64,000 bases of DNA, taken from NCBI RefSeq assembly GCF_002902965.1, contig NZ_CP026106.1, forward strand, positions 248,001 to 312,000. The letters run 5' to 3'. A program made the position numbers and the translations under genes. The notes below the pieces were generated by a model. The model worked only from the letters and a program-made list of their open reading frames with translations, searched no databases and was not told where the DNA came from. Positions 19,196 through 28,652 of the stretch are shown here, piece by piece. Positions within the stretch are counted from its first letter, which is position 1; each line of letters opens with the position of its first letter. This DNA is from Paraburkholderia hospita (GTDB taxonomy: Bacteria; Pseudomonadota; Gammaproteobacteria; Burkholderiales; Burkholderiaceae).

Positions 19196-19283
19196 GGTTT
19201 GGTTGTTGTCCGCGACGCGGTTTGCTTTTGCCTTTGGGTTTGCCTGTAACCGGCGTCGCTTTTGGATTTTTGCCTTTGCTCGG

Positions 19284-19966
19284 GCATCCGCGATTTGCCT
19301 TCGTGCTTCAGGCGTCGCCCCTGTGCGGGGCGGCACCTACTTTTCTTTGCCGCCGCAAAGAAAAGTAGGCAAAAGAAAGCGGCTAACACCGCCAGTTCTA
19401 GTTCCTGCCTGAGGGCCCCCAGACGGTCCCACGCTTCACACGGCAATCACGTGACTCATGTTCGTTGCCAACGCTCTGAATTGACGCCTCACCCGCTTCA
19501 CGCGTCCGCGTCGCAACACGCCGTGCCAGATATTCCACTGCCGCCCAGGTGGCAAACTGTGTGTAGGCCGTAGCACCGCACACTCCTCACTCCGGACCGA
19601 CAGCGCATGCGTCCCACCCTGTAAGAGCGCCAGGCTATACGCCGCGACAACCTACACATAGTTTGCCACCTGGGCGGCGGAAACCATTCGCTGCCGTTAG
19701 CCGGTGCATGGGAATGCGAAGTGGGTGAGGCGCTTAGTTCGCGCGTTGGCAACGAGCGCCAACAGAGATGTTGCCGTGTGAAGCGTAAGACCCTTTGGGG
19801 GCCCTCAGGCAAGAAGAAATGTTGGCGGTGTTAGCCGCTTTCTTTTGCCTACTTTTCTTTGCGGCGGCAAAGAAAAGTAGGTGCCGCCCCGCACAGGGGC
19901 GACGCATGAACGGCAAACACCGTCACGCGGATGCCAGCGCAAACACAAGCAAACCAAACCGGCCGC
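19284..19966. repeat. Long composite palindromic intergenic repeat, copy 2
   Basis: The second copy of the 12571-13266 element, in the same orientation. The core 19312-19905 is also exactly 594 bp long. Hairpins with perfect 14-bp stems and a 4-nt loop lie at 19337-19368 and 19849-19880. The inner inverted pair around the CCCAGGTGGCAAAC block is retained, with one change on the right side. The left outer arm is more diverged than in copy 1. No gene is supported inside. Confidence 0.9.
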
Positions 19967-20100
19967 GCCACGAAGGCAAAAACGCGGATGCCAGCGCAAA
20001 GCCCAGAATAACCAACCCGGCAGCGCCGCGAAGGCTCAATCGCGAATGCCAGCGCAAAGGCCAAAAAACCCCAACCGGCATCGCCCGCGCCACGAAGGCT
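19926..20100. repeat. Three degenerate 57-58-bp tandem units at the right end of repeat copy 2
   Basis: Units begin at 19926, 19983 and 20041, each with CGCG-A/G-ATGCCAGCGCAAA followed by a C/A-rich spacer and ending in a CGCGAAGGC-like or CACGAAGGC block. Similar units with 56-bp spacing flank copy 1 (13236 and 13292). The first unit overlaps the palindrome arm, so the tandem array seems to extend from the palindrome end. Confidence 0.7.
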
Positions 20101-20186
20101 AAACCCAAACCCCGAGGGTTTCCCCCCATAACACCTGCCGCAGGCAAATTTGTATGATGACCCTATGACATGGCAAATCCACTGAT

Positions 20187-20891
20187 ATGTTCGAAAAGAT
20201 CCCGAGCCGGGCACTCAGCGACACGGTCGCGCAACAGCTCCTCGCACAAATCGACAAAGGCACCTTCGCCCGCGGCGGCAAGCTGCCAACAGAAGCCGTG
20301 CTATCGCAAGAATTCGGCGTCAGCCGCACAGTAATCCGAGAAGCGATCTCACGCCTAAAGAACGAAGGCGTGGTCGAGCCCCGCCAGGGCAGCGGCGTGT
20401 ATGTGTCAGCCCACGGCGCGATCCGCCCGCTGCGAATCGACTACGCAGAAGCAATGGAAGGCGGCTCAGTGCTGCAGATCCTCGCAGTGCGCCGCGCAAT
20501 AGAAGCCGAAGTCGCAGCAGAAGCCGCCATGCGCCGCACGGACGCCGACATGCTGGCAATCGACGCCGTCCTCAAAAAAATCGACGAAGCCGTCTCCGAG
20601 GGCCGCGACGGTGTCGCTGAAGACGTCGCGTTCCACCGCACGATCGCTACCGTGACGGGCAACCCGTATTTCCTGAAAACCCTGACGTTCCTCAACCAGT
20701 ACCTCGAAGCAGGCACCGTCATCACGCGCCGCAACGAAGCGCTGCGCGAGGACTTCTCGCGTCAGGTGCGCGACGAGCACGCCGCAATCGTCGCCGCGAT
20801 TCGCGCCGGCGATCCAATGGCCGCCCGCAACGCCGCGCAAACGCACATGTACAACGCCGCCCGCCGCCTGGCTGAGGCCGGTATCTGCTGA
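20187..20891 (+). CDS. GntR/FadR-family regulator of the C4 sugar-acid operon
   Basis: 234 residues: an N-terminal GntR winged helix (KLPTEAVLSQEFGVSRTVIREAIS) and a C-terminal FCD ligand-binding domain with the metal-binding His of VAFHRTIA. It is the first gene of the block, 65 bp before ltnD and on the same strand, so it most likely represses the operon and is relieved by an intermediate such as threonate or erythronate (inference). Codon choice in the first 80 codons is unusually A/C-rich, mirroring the composition bias next to repeat copy 2. A short stem (20905-20923) lies between it and ltnD. Confidence 0.9.
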   Translation: MFEKIPSRALSDTVAQQLLAQIDKGTFARGGKLPTEAVLSQEFGVSRTVIREAISRLKNEGVVEPRQGSGVYVSAHGAIRPLRIDYAEAMEGGSVLQILAVRRAIEAEVAAEAAMRRTDADMLAIDAVLKKIDEAVSEGRDGVAEDVAFHRTIATVTGNPYFLKTLTFLNQYLEAGTVITRRNEALREDFSRQVRDEHAAIVAAIRAGDPMAARNAAQTHMYNAARRLAEAGIC

Positions 20892-20956
20892 TCCACACAC
20901 GTCTGCTCGCGGCACGCGCGAGCCGTCGTCCGAAGCATTGTTCGTAGAGGAATGGT

Positions 20957-21847
20957 ATGTCCAGAAATGTCGGAGTGATCGGTCTTGGCGCGATGGGAAT
21001 GGGCGTCGCGCGCTCGCTGCTGCGCGGCGGCTTCAACGTGCATGCGTGCGACGTCCGCCGCGATGTGCTCGACCAGTTCGTCGCCGATGGCGGCAAGGCT
21101 TGCGCAAGTCCCGCTGAACTCGGCGCGCAATGCGACGTCGTCGTCACGCTCGTCGTCAACGCGGCGCAAACCGAAACCGTGCTGTTCGGCGAGCAGGGCG
21201 CCATTAGGGCGATGAAACCGGGCGGCGTCGTGATCGCCTGCGCAACCGTTGCGCCCGACTTCGCCATCGACCTCGGCCGCCGCGTCGAAGCGTCCGGCTT
21301 GCACTTGCTCGACGCACCCGTGTCGGGCGGCGCGGCGCGCGCGGCATCGGGCGAAATGACGATGATGACGTCCGGCCCCGCCGCCGCCTACGCCGCATGC
21401 GACGACGTGCTCGCCGCGATGGCGGGCAAAGTCTATCGCCTCGGCGATCAGCATGGCGCGGGATCGAAGGTGAAGATCATCAACCAGCTGCTCGCGGGCG
21501 TGCACATCGCCGCCGCTGCCGAAGCGATGGCGCTCGGCCTGCGCGAAGGCGTCGACCCCGACGCGCTCTATGACGTGATCACGCACAGTGCGGGCAACTC
21601 GTGGATGTTCGAGAACCGCGTGCCGCACATTCTCAACGGCGACTACACGCCGCTGTCGGCCGTCGATATCTTCGTCAAGGACCTCGGCCTCGTGCTCGAT
21701 ACCGCGCGTCGCTCGAAGTTTCCGCTGCCGTTGTCGGCGGCGGCGCATCAGATGTTCATGATGGCGTCGACGGCAGGGCATGGCGGCGAAGACGATTCCG
21801 CCGTCATCAAGATTTTCCCCGGCATCGACGTGCCGCCGAAGCGCTAA
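20957..21847 (+). CDS. ltnD: L-threonate dehydrogenase-like 3-hydroxyacid dehydrogenase
   Basis: A 296-residue beta-hydroxyacid dehydrogenase. It has the N-terminal dinucleotide motif GLGAMGMGVA, the substrate motif DAPVSGGAARAASG, and the catalytic Lys in GSKVKIINQLLAG. In the described threonate/erythronate pathway LtnD oxidises L-threonate at C2 to 2-oxo-tetronate. Position directly upstream of otnK and otnC supports that assignment over tartronate semialdehyde reductase. GAGG lies 9 bp before the ATG. Confidence 0.88.
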   Translation: MSRNVGVIGLGAMGMGVARSLLRGGFNVHACDVRRDVLDQFVADGGKACASPAELGAQCDVVVTLVVNAAQTETVLFGEQGAIRAMKPGGVVIACATVAPDFAIDLGRRVEASGLHLLDAPVSGGAARAASGEMTMMTSGPAAAYAACDDVLAAMAGKVYRLGDQHGAGSKVKIINQLLAGVHIAAAAEAMALGLREGVDPDALYDVITHSAGNSWMFENRVPHILNGDYTPLSAVDIFVKDLGLVLDTARRSKFPLPLSAAAHQMFMMASTAGHGGEDDSAVIKIFPGIDVPPKR

Positions 21848-21862
21848 GCGGAGCCGAACGAG

Positions 21863-23179
21863 ATGACCACCTCTACCCGCAAGCCCCTGCTTGGTTGCAT
21901 CGCCGACGACTTCACGGGCGCAACCGACCTCGCGAACATGCTGGTGCGCGGCGGCATGCGCACCGTCCAGACCATCGGCGTGCCCGCTGCCGATACCCGC
22001 ATCGAAGCCGACGCACTGGTCGTCGCGCTGAAGTCGCGCACCATCGACGCCGCCGATGCCGTCGCGCAATCGCTCGACGCGCTGGACTGGTTGAGCGCGC
22101 AAGGCTGCCGCCAGTTCTTCTTCAAGTACTGCTCGACCTTCGATTCGACCGATAAAGGCAACATCGGCCCCGTCGCCGATGCGCTGCTCGATGCGCTGTC
22201 GGCGATCGACGGCGGCACGCCGTTCACGATCGCGTGCCCGGCGTTTCCCGAGAATGGCCGCACGATCTATCGCGGGCATCTGTTCGTCGGCGACGTGCTG
22301 CTCAACGAATCGGGCATGGAACATCACCCGCTCACGCCGATGACGGACGCGAATCTCGTGCGCGTGTTGCAGCGGCAAACGCAGTCGAAAGTCGGCCTCG
22401 TGCGCTATGACGCGGTGGCGCAAGGCGCGCAAGCCGTGCGCGCGTCGATCGATGCGCTGCGCCACGACGGTGTGCGTATGGCGATCGCCGATGCCGTCTC
22501 GGACGCCGATCTCTACACGCTCGGCGAAGCCTGCGCGGACCTGCCGCTGATCACGGGCGGTTCGGGCGTCGCGCTCGGCTTGCCGGGCAATTTCCGCCGC
22601 GCCGGTCTGCTCGACGATGCCGCCGATGCCGGTGAACTGCCGCGCGTCGAAGGCGCGTCGGCAGTGCTGGCGGGCAGCGCATCGAAAGCGACCAATGCGC
22701 AGGTTGCCGCATGGCGCGACACGCGCCCCGCGTTCCGCATCGATCCATTGGCCGCCGCGCGCGGCGAGCCCGTCGTCGAACAGGCGCTCGCCTTCGCGCG
22801 CGAGCATATGAACGCGGCGCAGCCTCAGCCTGTGCTGATCTACGCAACGGCATCACCGGATGAAGTGAAGGCCACGCAGCGCGAACTCGGTGTCGCGCAA
22901 GCCGGGGAACTGGTCGAGCGCACGCTGGCTGCAATTGCGCGCGGACTGCACGATCTCGGCGTGCGCAAGTTCGTCGTCGCGGGCGGCGAGACATCGGGCG
23001 CCGTGGTGCAGGCGCTCGACGTCGAAATGCTGCGCATCGGCAAGCAGATCGATCCCGGCGTGCCCGCGACCGCGACCATCGGTGCTGAGCCGCTCGCACT
23101 CGCACTCAAGTCGGGCAACTTCGGCGCCGTCGATTTCTTCGCGAAGGCGCTGCGTCAACTCGACGGAGACGCGCAATGA
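21863..23179 (+). CDS. otnK: 3-oxo-tetronate 4-kinase
   Basis: A 438-residue four-carbon acid sugar kinase (former DUF1537). It has the N-terminal signature CIADDFTGATDLAN and the C-terminal nucleotide-binding part with FVVAGGETSGAV. It phosphorylates 3-oxo-tetronate to the 4-phosphate in the cytoplasm. It begins 15 bp after ltnD and overlaps otnC by 4 bp (ATGA). Confidence 0.93.
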   Translation: MTTSTRKPLLGCIADDFTGATDLANMLVRGGMRTVQTIGVPAADTRIEADALVVALKSRTIDAADAVAQSLDALDWLSAQGCRQFFFKYCSTFDSTDKGNIGPVADALLDALSAIDGGTPFTIACPAFPENGRTIYRGHLFVGDVLLNESGMEHHPLTPMTDANLVRVLQRQTQSKVGLVRYDAVAQGAQAVRASIDALRHDGVRMAIADAVSDADLYTLGEACADLPLITGGSGVALGLPGNFRRAGLLDDAADAGELPRVEGASAVLAGSASKATNAQVAAWRDTRPAFRIDPLAAARGEPVVEQALAFAREHMNAAQPQPVLIYATASPDEVKATQRELGVAQAGELVERTLAAIARGLHDLGVRKFVVAGGETSGAVVQALDVEMLRIGKQIDPGVPATATIGAEPLALALKSGNFGAVDFFAKALRQLDGDAQ

Positions 23180-23832
23180 CGCTCGCCATCCACACAGGCA
23201 GCGAGGCGAAAGTCCGCGAAGAAATCTGCGTGACGGGCGCGAGCCTGTACGCGCGCGGCTACACCGTCGGCAGCGCGGGCAACATCAGCGCGCGCCTCGA
23301 CGACGGCTGGCTGATCACGCCGACGGACGTCTGTCTCGGCCGTCTCGACCCGGCGCAGATCGCCAAAGTCGATCTCGAAGGCAACGCCGTGTCAGGCGGC
23401 AAGCCGTCGAAAACGCTCGCGCTGCATCGCGGCGTCTACGAGCGCAACCGCGAGGCGCGCGGCATCGTGCACACGCATTCGACGCATCTCGTCGCGCTGA
23501 CGCTCGCGGGCGTCTGGAGCGAAGCCGACGTGCTGCCGCCCATCACGCCGTACTACGTGATGAAGGTCGGCCACATTCCGCTGATCCGCTACCGGCGTCC
23601 CGGCGATCCGCAAGTCGCGCAGCAGATCGCGGCGCTCGCCGAAAGCGTGCGCGGCGTGCTGCTCGAACGGCTGGGGCCTGTCGTGTGGGAGCGGTCGGTA
23701 TCACAGGCGTCGTATGTGCTCGAAGAGCTGGAAGAGACGGCGCGCCTGTGGCTGATGACGAACCCGCGTCCCGCCCCGCTCGACGAAACAGCGCTTGAAG
23801 AATTGCGCACGGTGTTCGGCGCACGCTGGTGA
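23176..23832 (+). CDS. otnC: 3-oxo-tetronate 4-phosphate decarboxylase (class II aldolase fold)
   Basis: 218 residues of the class II aldolase/adducin family with the zinc-binding HTHSTH motif and GSAGNISAR near the N-terminus. It decarboxylates 3-oxo-tetronate 4-phosphate to dihydroxyacetone phosphate and CO2, which feeds glycolysis. The overlap with otnK and the neighbouring otnI/denD fix the assignment over generic fuculose-phosphate aldolase. Confidence 0.92.
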   Translation: MTLAIHTGSEAKVREEICVTGASLYARGYTVGSAGNISARLDDGWLITPTDVCLGRLDPAQIAKVDLEGNAVSGGKPSKTLALHRGVYERNREARGIVHTHSTHLVALTLAGVWSEADVLPPITPYYVMKVGHIPLIRYRRPGDPQVAQQIAALAESVRGVLLERLGPVVWERSVSQASYVLEELEETARLWLMTNPRPAPLDETALEELRTVFGARW

Positions 23833-23968
23833 AACGCTCGCACGCATAGAAGCTCAACGGTCCGCGAACGTCGCGGGCCATCCGCATGACCAACCAGGCA
23901 AAAAGCCGGAGGACCGACCGCCATGAAGCGGGCGGCCAACAACCGGCGCCATCCGAAGGAGACAGTGC

Positions 23969-25309
23969 ATGACAAGCTATCAGGCGGCATCCGCACGCCC
24001 CGCATCAACTGCCGACGCAGCCGGACAACAACCCGGCGCGGCTGAAATCGAACGCACCTACGGCAAGGTGTTCTGGCGCATCGTGCCGTTCCTGATGCTG
24101 TGCTACGTGGTCGCGTATCTGGACCGTGTCAACGTCGGCTTTGCGAAGCTGCAGATGTCGCAGGACCTGGCGTTCAGCGAAACCGTGTTTGGTCTCGGCG
24201 CGGGCGTGTTCTTCGTCGGCTACTTCCTGTTCGAATTGCCGAGCAACATCTTGATGCATAAGCTCGGCGCGCGGATCTGGATTGCGCGCATCATGATCAC
24301 GTGGGGCTTGATGTCCGCGCTGTTCGTGTTCGTCAAGACGCCGGCGCAGTTCTATGCGCTGCGCTTTCTACTCGGTCTTGCCGAAGCCGGTTTCTATCCC
24401 GGCGTGATCCTGTACCTGACCTACTGGTTTCCGTCGCATCGTCGCGCGAAGATTATCGCGGTGTTCATGTCGGCGATTCCTGTGTCGGGCATTTTCGGCA
24501 ATCCGCTGTCGGGCTGGATCATGCAGAGCTTCGATTCGCATCACGGCTTCGCGGGCTGGCAATGGATGTTCGTGATCGAAGCGGTGCCCGCCATCGCTAT
24601 CGGCATCGCGACGATTCTGTATCTCGACAACGGCATCGCCAGCGCGAAATGGCTGACGCCGCGCGAGAAAAAACTGCTCGCCGATGAGATCGCCGCGCAG
24701 CCGCAAGAAAAAACCAAGTCGCATTCGGTGGGCGCCGTGTTTCGCGATCCGCGCACGTGGTGGATGTCGCTGATTTACTTCGCGTTCGTCACGGGTCAAT
24801 ATGGGTTGACGTTCTGGATGCCGACGCTCGTCAAATCGACGGGTGTTACGGGCGCGTTCCAGATCGGCCTGTTGAGCGCGATTCCGTTTCTGGTCGCGAT
24901 CGTCGTGATGAACGTGATGGGCCACAGCGCGGACAAGCGTCGCGAGCGCCGCTGGCATCTGATCGGACCGGCGCTTGCGGGTGCGGTCGGCTTTACGATC
25001 GCGGCTTCGTTTGCTGACAACACGGTCGTATCGATCGCGTCCCTGTCGATCGCGGCAGCAGGCGTGCTGACCTGTGCGCCGCTCTTCTGGTCGCTGCCAA
25101 CGGCGTTCATGTCGGGCGCGACGGCGGCGGCGGGCATTGCGATCATCAATTCGATCGGCAATCTGGCGGGCTTCGCGAGCCCGTACATGATCGGCTATCT
25201 TAAGGACCTCACGCACAGCACGCAGTCCGGCATGTACGTGCTCGCCGCGATGCTCGTGATCGGTGCGCTCGCCACCTGGCTGACGCCCGCGCGCCTCGTG
25301 AACCGCTAA
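23969..25309 (+). CDS. MFS transporter of the anion:cation symporter type (sugar acid uptake)
   Basis: 446 residues, 12 membrane helices, with the ACS-family opening WRIVPFLMLCYVVAYLDRVNVGFAK and the RFLLGLAEAGFYPG motif (landmark segments near residues 30-55 and 130). Relatives carry hexuronates, tartrate or phthalate. Its place inside the otn operon suggests import of threonate/erythronate. A GGAGAC ribosome binding site precedes the ATG; 136 bp separate it from otnC. Confidence 0.88.
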   Translation: MTSYQAASARPASTADAAGQQPGAAEIERTYGKVFWRIVPFLMLCYVVAYLDRVNVGFAKLQMSQDLAFSETVFGLGAGVFFVGYFLFELPSNILMHKLGARIWIARIMITWGLMSALFVFVKTPAQFYALRFLLGLAEAGFYPGVILYLTYWFPSHRRAKIIAVFMSAIPVSGIFGNPLSGWIMQSFDSHHGFAGWQWMFVIEAVPAIAIGIATILYLDNGIASAKWLTPREKKLLADEIAAQPQEKTKSHSVGAVFRDPRTWWMSLIYFAFVTGQYGLTFWMPTLVKSTGVTGAFQIGLLSAIPFLVAIVVMNVMGHSADKRRERRWHLIGPALAGAVGFTIAASFADNTVVSIASLSIAAAGVLTCAPLFWSLPTAFMSGATAAAGIAIINSIGNLAGFASPYMIGYLKDLTHSTQSGMYVLAAMLVIGALATWLTPARLVNR

Positions 25310-25333
25310 ACGCGCATTTAAGGAGTTGCTTCG

Positions 25334-26122
25334 ATGCCTCGCTTCGCCGCCAATCTGACGATGATGTACAACGAACACGCGTTTCTCGATCGCTTCGCCG
25401 CTGCGGCGCGCGATGGCTTCGAGGCCGTGGAGTTCCTGTTCCCCTATGACTTTCCGGCCGCCGACCTGAAGGCGCGCCTCGACGAACATGGCCTCACCCA
25501 GGCGCTGTTCAACGCGCCGCCCGGCGACTGGGCGGCGGGCGAGCGCGGCATCGCGTCGTTGCCGGGCCGCGAGGACGATTTTCGCCGCAGCGTCGATACG
25601 GCGCTCGAGTATGTGCGTGTGCTCGGCAACGACAAGCTGCACGTGATGGCGGGTTTGATCAAGCCGGACCAATCGCGCGCGGCGCATCGCGAGGTGTATC
25701 TGAAGAACCTCGCGTATGCGGCGAAGACCGCGCAGGCGGACGGCATCACCGTCGTCATCGAACCGATCAACACGCGCGACATTCCCGGCTTCTTTCTGAA
25801 CCGGCAGGACGATGCGCAGGCGATCTGCGCGGAAGTCGGCGCGGCGAACCTGAAAGTGCAGTTCGATCTTTACCACTGCCAGATCGTCGAAGGCGATCTC
25901 GCTGTGAAGCTCAAGCGCGACATCAAGGGCATCGGTCATATCCAGGTTGCGGGCGTGCCCGAGCGGCACGAGCCCGATATCGGCGAAGTGAACTATCCAT
26001 ATCTGTTCTCGCTGATCGACGAACTGGGTTACGACGGCTGGATCGGCTGCGAATACCGGCCGCGCGCGGGCACATCCGATGGGCTTGGCTGGATCAGGCC
26101 GTATGTGAAGGCACGCAGCTAA
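25334..26122 (+). CDS. otnI: 2-oxo-tetronate isomerase
   Basis: A 262-residue TIM-barrel protein of the hydroxypyruvate isomerase family. [15 protein letters not shown] holds the metal-binding Glu, and QFDLYHCQ and GCEYRP hold further metal ligands. OtnI converts 2-oxo-tetronate to 3-oxo-tetronate. AAGGAG precedes the ATG by 8 bp and it follows the MFS gene by 24 bp. Hydroxypyruvate isomerase (hyi) is the alternative name, disfavoured by the context. Confidence 0.92.
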   Translation: MPRFAANLTMMYNEHAFLDRFAAAARDGFEAVEFLFPYDFPAADLKARLDEHGLTQALFNAPPGDWAAGERGIASLPGREDDFRRSVDTALEYVRVLGNDKLHVMAGLIKPDQSRAAHREVYLKNLAYAAKTAQADGITVVIEPINTRDIPGFFLNRQDDAQAICAEVGAANLKVQFDLYHCQIVEGDLAVKLKRDIKGIGHIQVAGVPERHEPDIGEVNYPYLFSLIDELGYDGWIGCEYRPRAGTSDGLGWIRPYVKARS

Positions 26123-26170
26123 GGTGGTACCTGAGCGCGTTCGACAGACACACTGAGGATTAACAGGAAC

Positions 26171-27157
26171 ATGAAAGTACTGATCACAGGCGGCGCGGGA
26201 TTTCTCGGCCAGCGTCTTGCGCGCGAGCTGCTCGCGCGCGGCGAACTGAAGGGCGCAGACGGACAGCGTCAACCGATTACCGAACTGGTGTTGCTCGACG
26301 TCGTCGCGGCGCAGGGTCCGAAAGACGAACGCGTGCGCGTCGAAGTCGGCGATATTGCCGAGCGCAGCGTGCTCGAACGTCTGATCGACGACAAGACGGC
26401 GGCGATCTTCCATCTTGCGGCGATCGTCAGCGGCCAGGCGGAAGCCGATTTCGAGCTTGGCATGCGCATCAATCTGGACGCATCGCGGCTGCTGCTCGAC
26501 GTGTGCCGCGCGCGCGGGCATCGGCCGCGCGTTCTGTTCACGAGTTCGGTTGCCGTCTACGGCGGCGACTTGCCCGAGGTCGTGCTCGACGAAACTGCGC
26601 TCAATCCGCAGTCGTCGTATGGCGCGCAGAAGGCGGGCGCCGAGTTGCTGCTCAACGACTACGCGCGGCGCGGTTTCGTCGATGGCCGCGTGCTGCGCCT
26701 GCCGACCATCAGCGTGCGGCCCGGCAAGCCGAATGCGGCGGCGTCGTCGTTCGCGAGCGGCATCATTCGCGAGCCGCTCACCGGCGAACCGGCCGTGTGC
26801 CCGGTGAGCGGGTCGACGCGTTTGTGGCTACTGTCGCCGCGCAAGGCGATCGAGTGTCTGATCGCGGGAAGCGAGATCGACAGCGCGGCGTTGGGCAATC
26901 GCCGCACAGTGAACCTGCCGGGCGTGTCGGTGACGGTCGACGAAATGGTCGCCGCGCTGCGCGAGGTAGCAGGCGATGCCGTCGCGGCGCGCATCGAATG
27001 GAAGGCGGATGAGCGTGTCGAGAAGATCGTCGGCAGCTGGCCTGCGCGATGGGATGTGTCCCGCGCGGCGCAGCTTGGGCTGCACGGCGACGCGTCGTTC
27101 AAGGACATCGTCCGCGCGTTCATCGACGACGAACTCGGCGGGAAGATTCCGCAGTAG
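26171..27157 (+). CDS. denD: D-erythronate dehydrogenase (NAD-dependent epimerase/dehydratase fold)
   Basis: A 328-residue extended short-chain dehydrogenase: N-terminal GGAGFLGQRLA, the catalytic YGAQK (Tyr/Lys) in SSYGAQKAG, and a DenD-like PTISVRPGKPNAAASSF segment. It oxidises D-erythronate to 2-oxo-tetronate, giving the operon a second entry besides LtnD. Last gene of the operon. Confidence 0.92.
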   Translation: MKVLITGGAGFLGQRLARELLARGELKGADGQRQPITELVLLDVVAAQGPKDERVRVEVGDIAERSVLERLIDDKTAAIFHLAAIVSGQAEADFELGMRINLDASRLLLDVCRARGHRPRVLFTSSVAVYGGDLPEVVLDETALNPQSSYGAQKAGAELLLNDYARRGFVDGRVLRLPTISVRPGKPNAAASSFASGIIREPLTGEPAVCPVSGSTRLWLLSPRKAIECLIAGSEIDSAALGNRRTVNLPGVSVTVDEMVAALREVAGDAVAARIEWKADERVEKIVGSWPARWDVSRAAQLGLHGDASFKDIVRAFIDDELGGKIPQ

Positions 27158-27165
27158 TGACTTCT

Positions 27166-27189
27166 ACGGGAGCGTGCGGTTGCTCCCGT
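27166..27189 (+). terminator. Possible terminator of the otn operon
   Basis: The 8-bp arms ACGGGAGC (27166-27173) and GCTCCCGT (27182-27189), separated by 8 nt, start 8 bp past the denD stop. The following bases TACCTG give only a poor U-tract, so termination efficiency is uncertain. Confidence 0.5.
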
Positions 27190-27245
27190 TACCTGCGCGC
27201 ATCGGCTTCTATAATCGGACGATCCACTCACACCGAGGGAATCTG

Positions 27246-27503
27246 ATGCGGCGCAGCGCGATTCTCCTGATGGTTTTTCTGACCGCATGCAGCGCGACTG
27301 TCAAGCCGACGCTCACCAACGGCCGCGACGGCGCGGTGATTTCCTGCGACGGCCTGCTCTATAACTGGAAGATCTGCGACAAGGCGGCAAGGAAAACATG
27401 TCCGGGCGGCTATGATGTGGTGGATCGCCAGGAAAGCAGAAATCACACCGACTACGGCAGCTATCCGACGCGCAAGCTCGTAGTGAATTGCAAACAATAT
27501 TAG
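27246..27503 (+). CDS. Small putative lipoprotein
   Basis: 85 residues with a lipoprotein signal: MRRSAILLMVFLTAC, lipobox LTAC with Cys15. The mature part contains four further cysteines (SCDGLLYNW, KICDK, KTCPGGYDV, VNCKQY) that could form two disulfides. GAGGG lies 6 bp before the ATG. The pattern C-x(n)-W-x-x-C-x(n)-CPGGY resembles small Burkholderia lipoproteins of unknown role. Its 3' end overlaps the convergent GlxA-type gene by 4 bp. Confidence 0.72.
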   Translation: MRRSAILLMVFLTACSATVKPTLTNGRDGAVISCDGLLYNWKICDKAARKTCPGGYDVVDRQESRNHTDYGSYPTRKLVVNCKQY

Positions 27504-28558
27504 CGCGGGTCACGCATCGCGCTATTCGAAACCGTGGCAGACACGCGAGACTCCGCGCGCGGTGCGCCCGATTTCTTCTTCTCCGCGAGTGGCTTCTTCG
27601 ATCTGAACCGGTCGCGATAGTCGGCCGGATTGATCTGCAGCCGGCGATGAAAAGTCCTGCGAAACCCGTCGGTGTCTTCGAAGCCGCAGCGTTGCGCGAT
27701 GTCGCGCAGTGACAGATCGGTGGCTTCGAGAAAGCGCCTCGCCGCATCGATGCGCGCATTGGCGAGAAACGTCATCGGCGTGATGCGGCATTCCTTTGCG
27801 AAGAGGCGCGACAGGTTGCGCGCGCTCATGTGAACGCGTTCGGCGAGCGACGCCACCGTATGGTCCACATGCAGGTTGTCGAGCATGAACTGCTGCAGCG
27901 CGATCATCTGCGAACCCGGCGACGCCTGCGTCTCCAGCAGCGGGCTGAACTGTGACTGCCCGCCCGCGCGCCGCAGATAGACGATCAGATACTTCGCGAC
28001 ATCGAGCGCCATCTGGCGGCCGAAGTCGTCTTCGATCATGGCAAGCGACAAATCGATGCCCGCCGTGACGCCCGCCGTCGTGTAGATGTTGCCGTCCTGC
28101 ACGAAGATGTGATCCGGTTCGATCTTCGCCTTCGGAAAGGTCGCGGCGAGGCGCGGCACGTCCATCCAGTGCGTCGTCACCACCTTGTTGTCGAGCAGGC
28201 CTGCCGCGCCGAGCGCAAACAGCCCGTTGCAGATCGCCGATACGCGGCGGCATTGTCTGTGCTGTGTCCTGAGCCAGCCGCTCAGCGCCGGGTCGTCGAA
28301 CGCGTCGAAGATGCCGAGGCCGCCGGGTACGATGATCGTGTCGAACTCGGGGCACACGTCGAAGATCGTGCGGTCGGGCATCGTGCTCAAGCCGCTCGAC
28401 GATTGCACGGCGCCGCGCGTCGTGCCGACCGTCAGCATTTCGTATTCGCACTCGCCTTTGCTCAGTATCTTCACTTCGGCGAACGCGTCCCTCGGCCCGG
28501 CGATATCGAGCAGCTGGAAACCGGGGAAGACAAGCATGCCGACCTTGATGCGTTTCAT
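27500..28558 (-). CDS. GlxA-family transcriptional regulator (DJ-1/PfpI + AraC HTH)
   Basis: 352 residues. The N-terminal DJ-1/PfpI-like domain (about 5-190, with the nucleophile-elbow-like AICNGLFALGAAGLL) is followed by an AraC-type double helix-turn-helix (about 220-320; RMS ARNLSRLFAKE and RDIAQRCGFEDTDGFRR). The first domain senses a nitrogenous ligand in known members. Downstream of, and codirectional with, the nitrile hydratase operon, it may respond to a nitrile/amide and activate that operon (inference). A C-terminal Lys/Arg-rich tail follows the DNA-binding domain. Confidence 0.9.
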   Translation of the reverse strand: MKRIKVGMLVFPGFQLLDIAGPRDAFAEVKILSKGECEYEMLTVGTTRGAVQSSSGLSTMPDRTIFDVCPEFDTIIVPGGLGIFDAFDDPALSGWLRTQHRQCRRVSAICNGLFALGAAGLLDNKVVTTHWMDVPRLAATFPKAKIEPDHIFVQDGNIYTTAGVTAGIDLSLAMIEDDFGRQMALDVAKYLIVYLRRAGGQSQFSPLLETQASPGSQMIALQQFMLDNLHVDHTVASLAERVHMSARNLSRLFAKECRITPMTFLANARIDAARRFLEATDLSLRDIAQRCGFEDTDGFRRTFHRRLQINPADYRDRFRSKKPLAEKKKSGAPRAESRVSATVSNSAMRDPR

Positions 28559-28652
28559 CGCGTGTGTCCGAATACGCTAGAAGACGGGCGCCCGCGTGGG
28601 CGGACGCCTCGAACGGTTAGTCTATACGGCAATGCCCGACGCGTCCGGGCGG

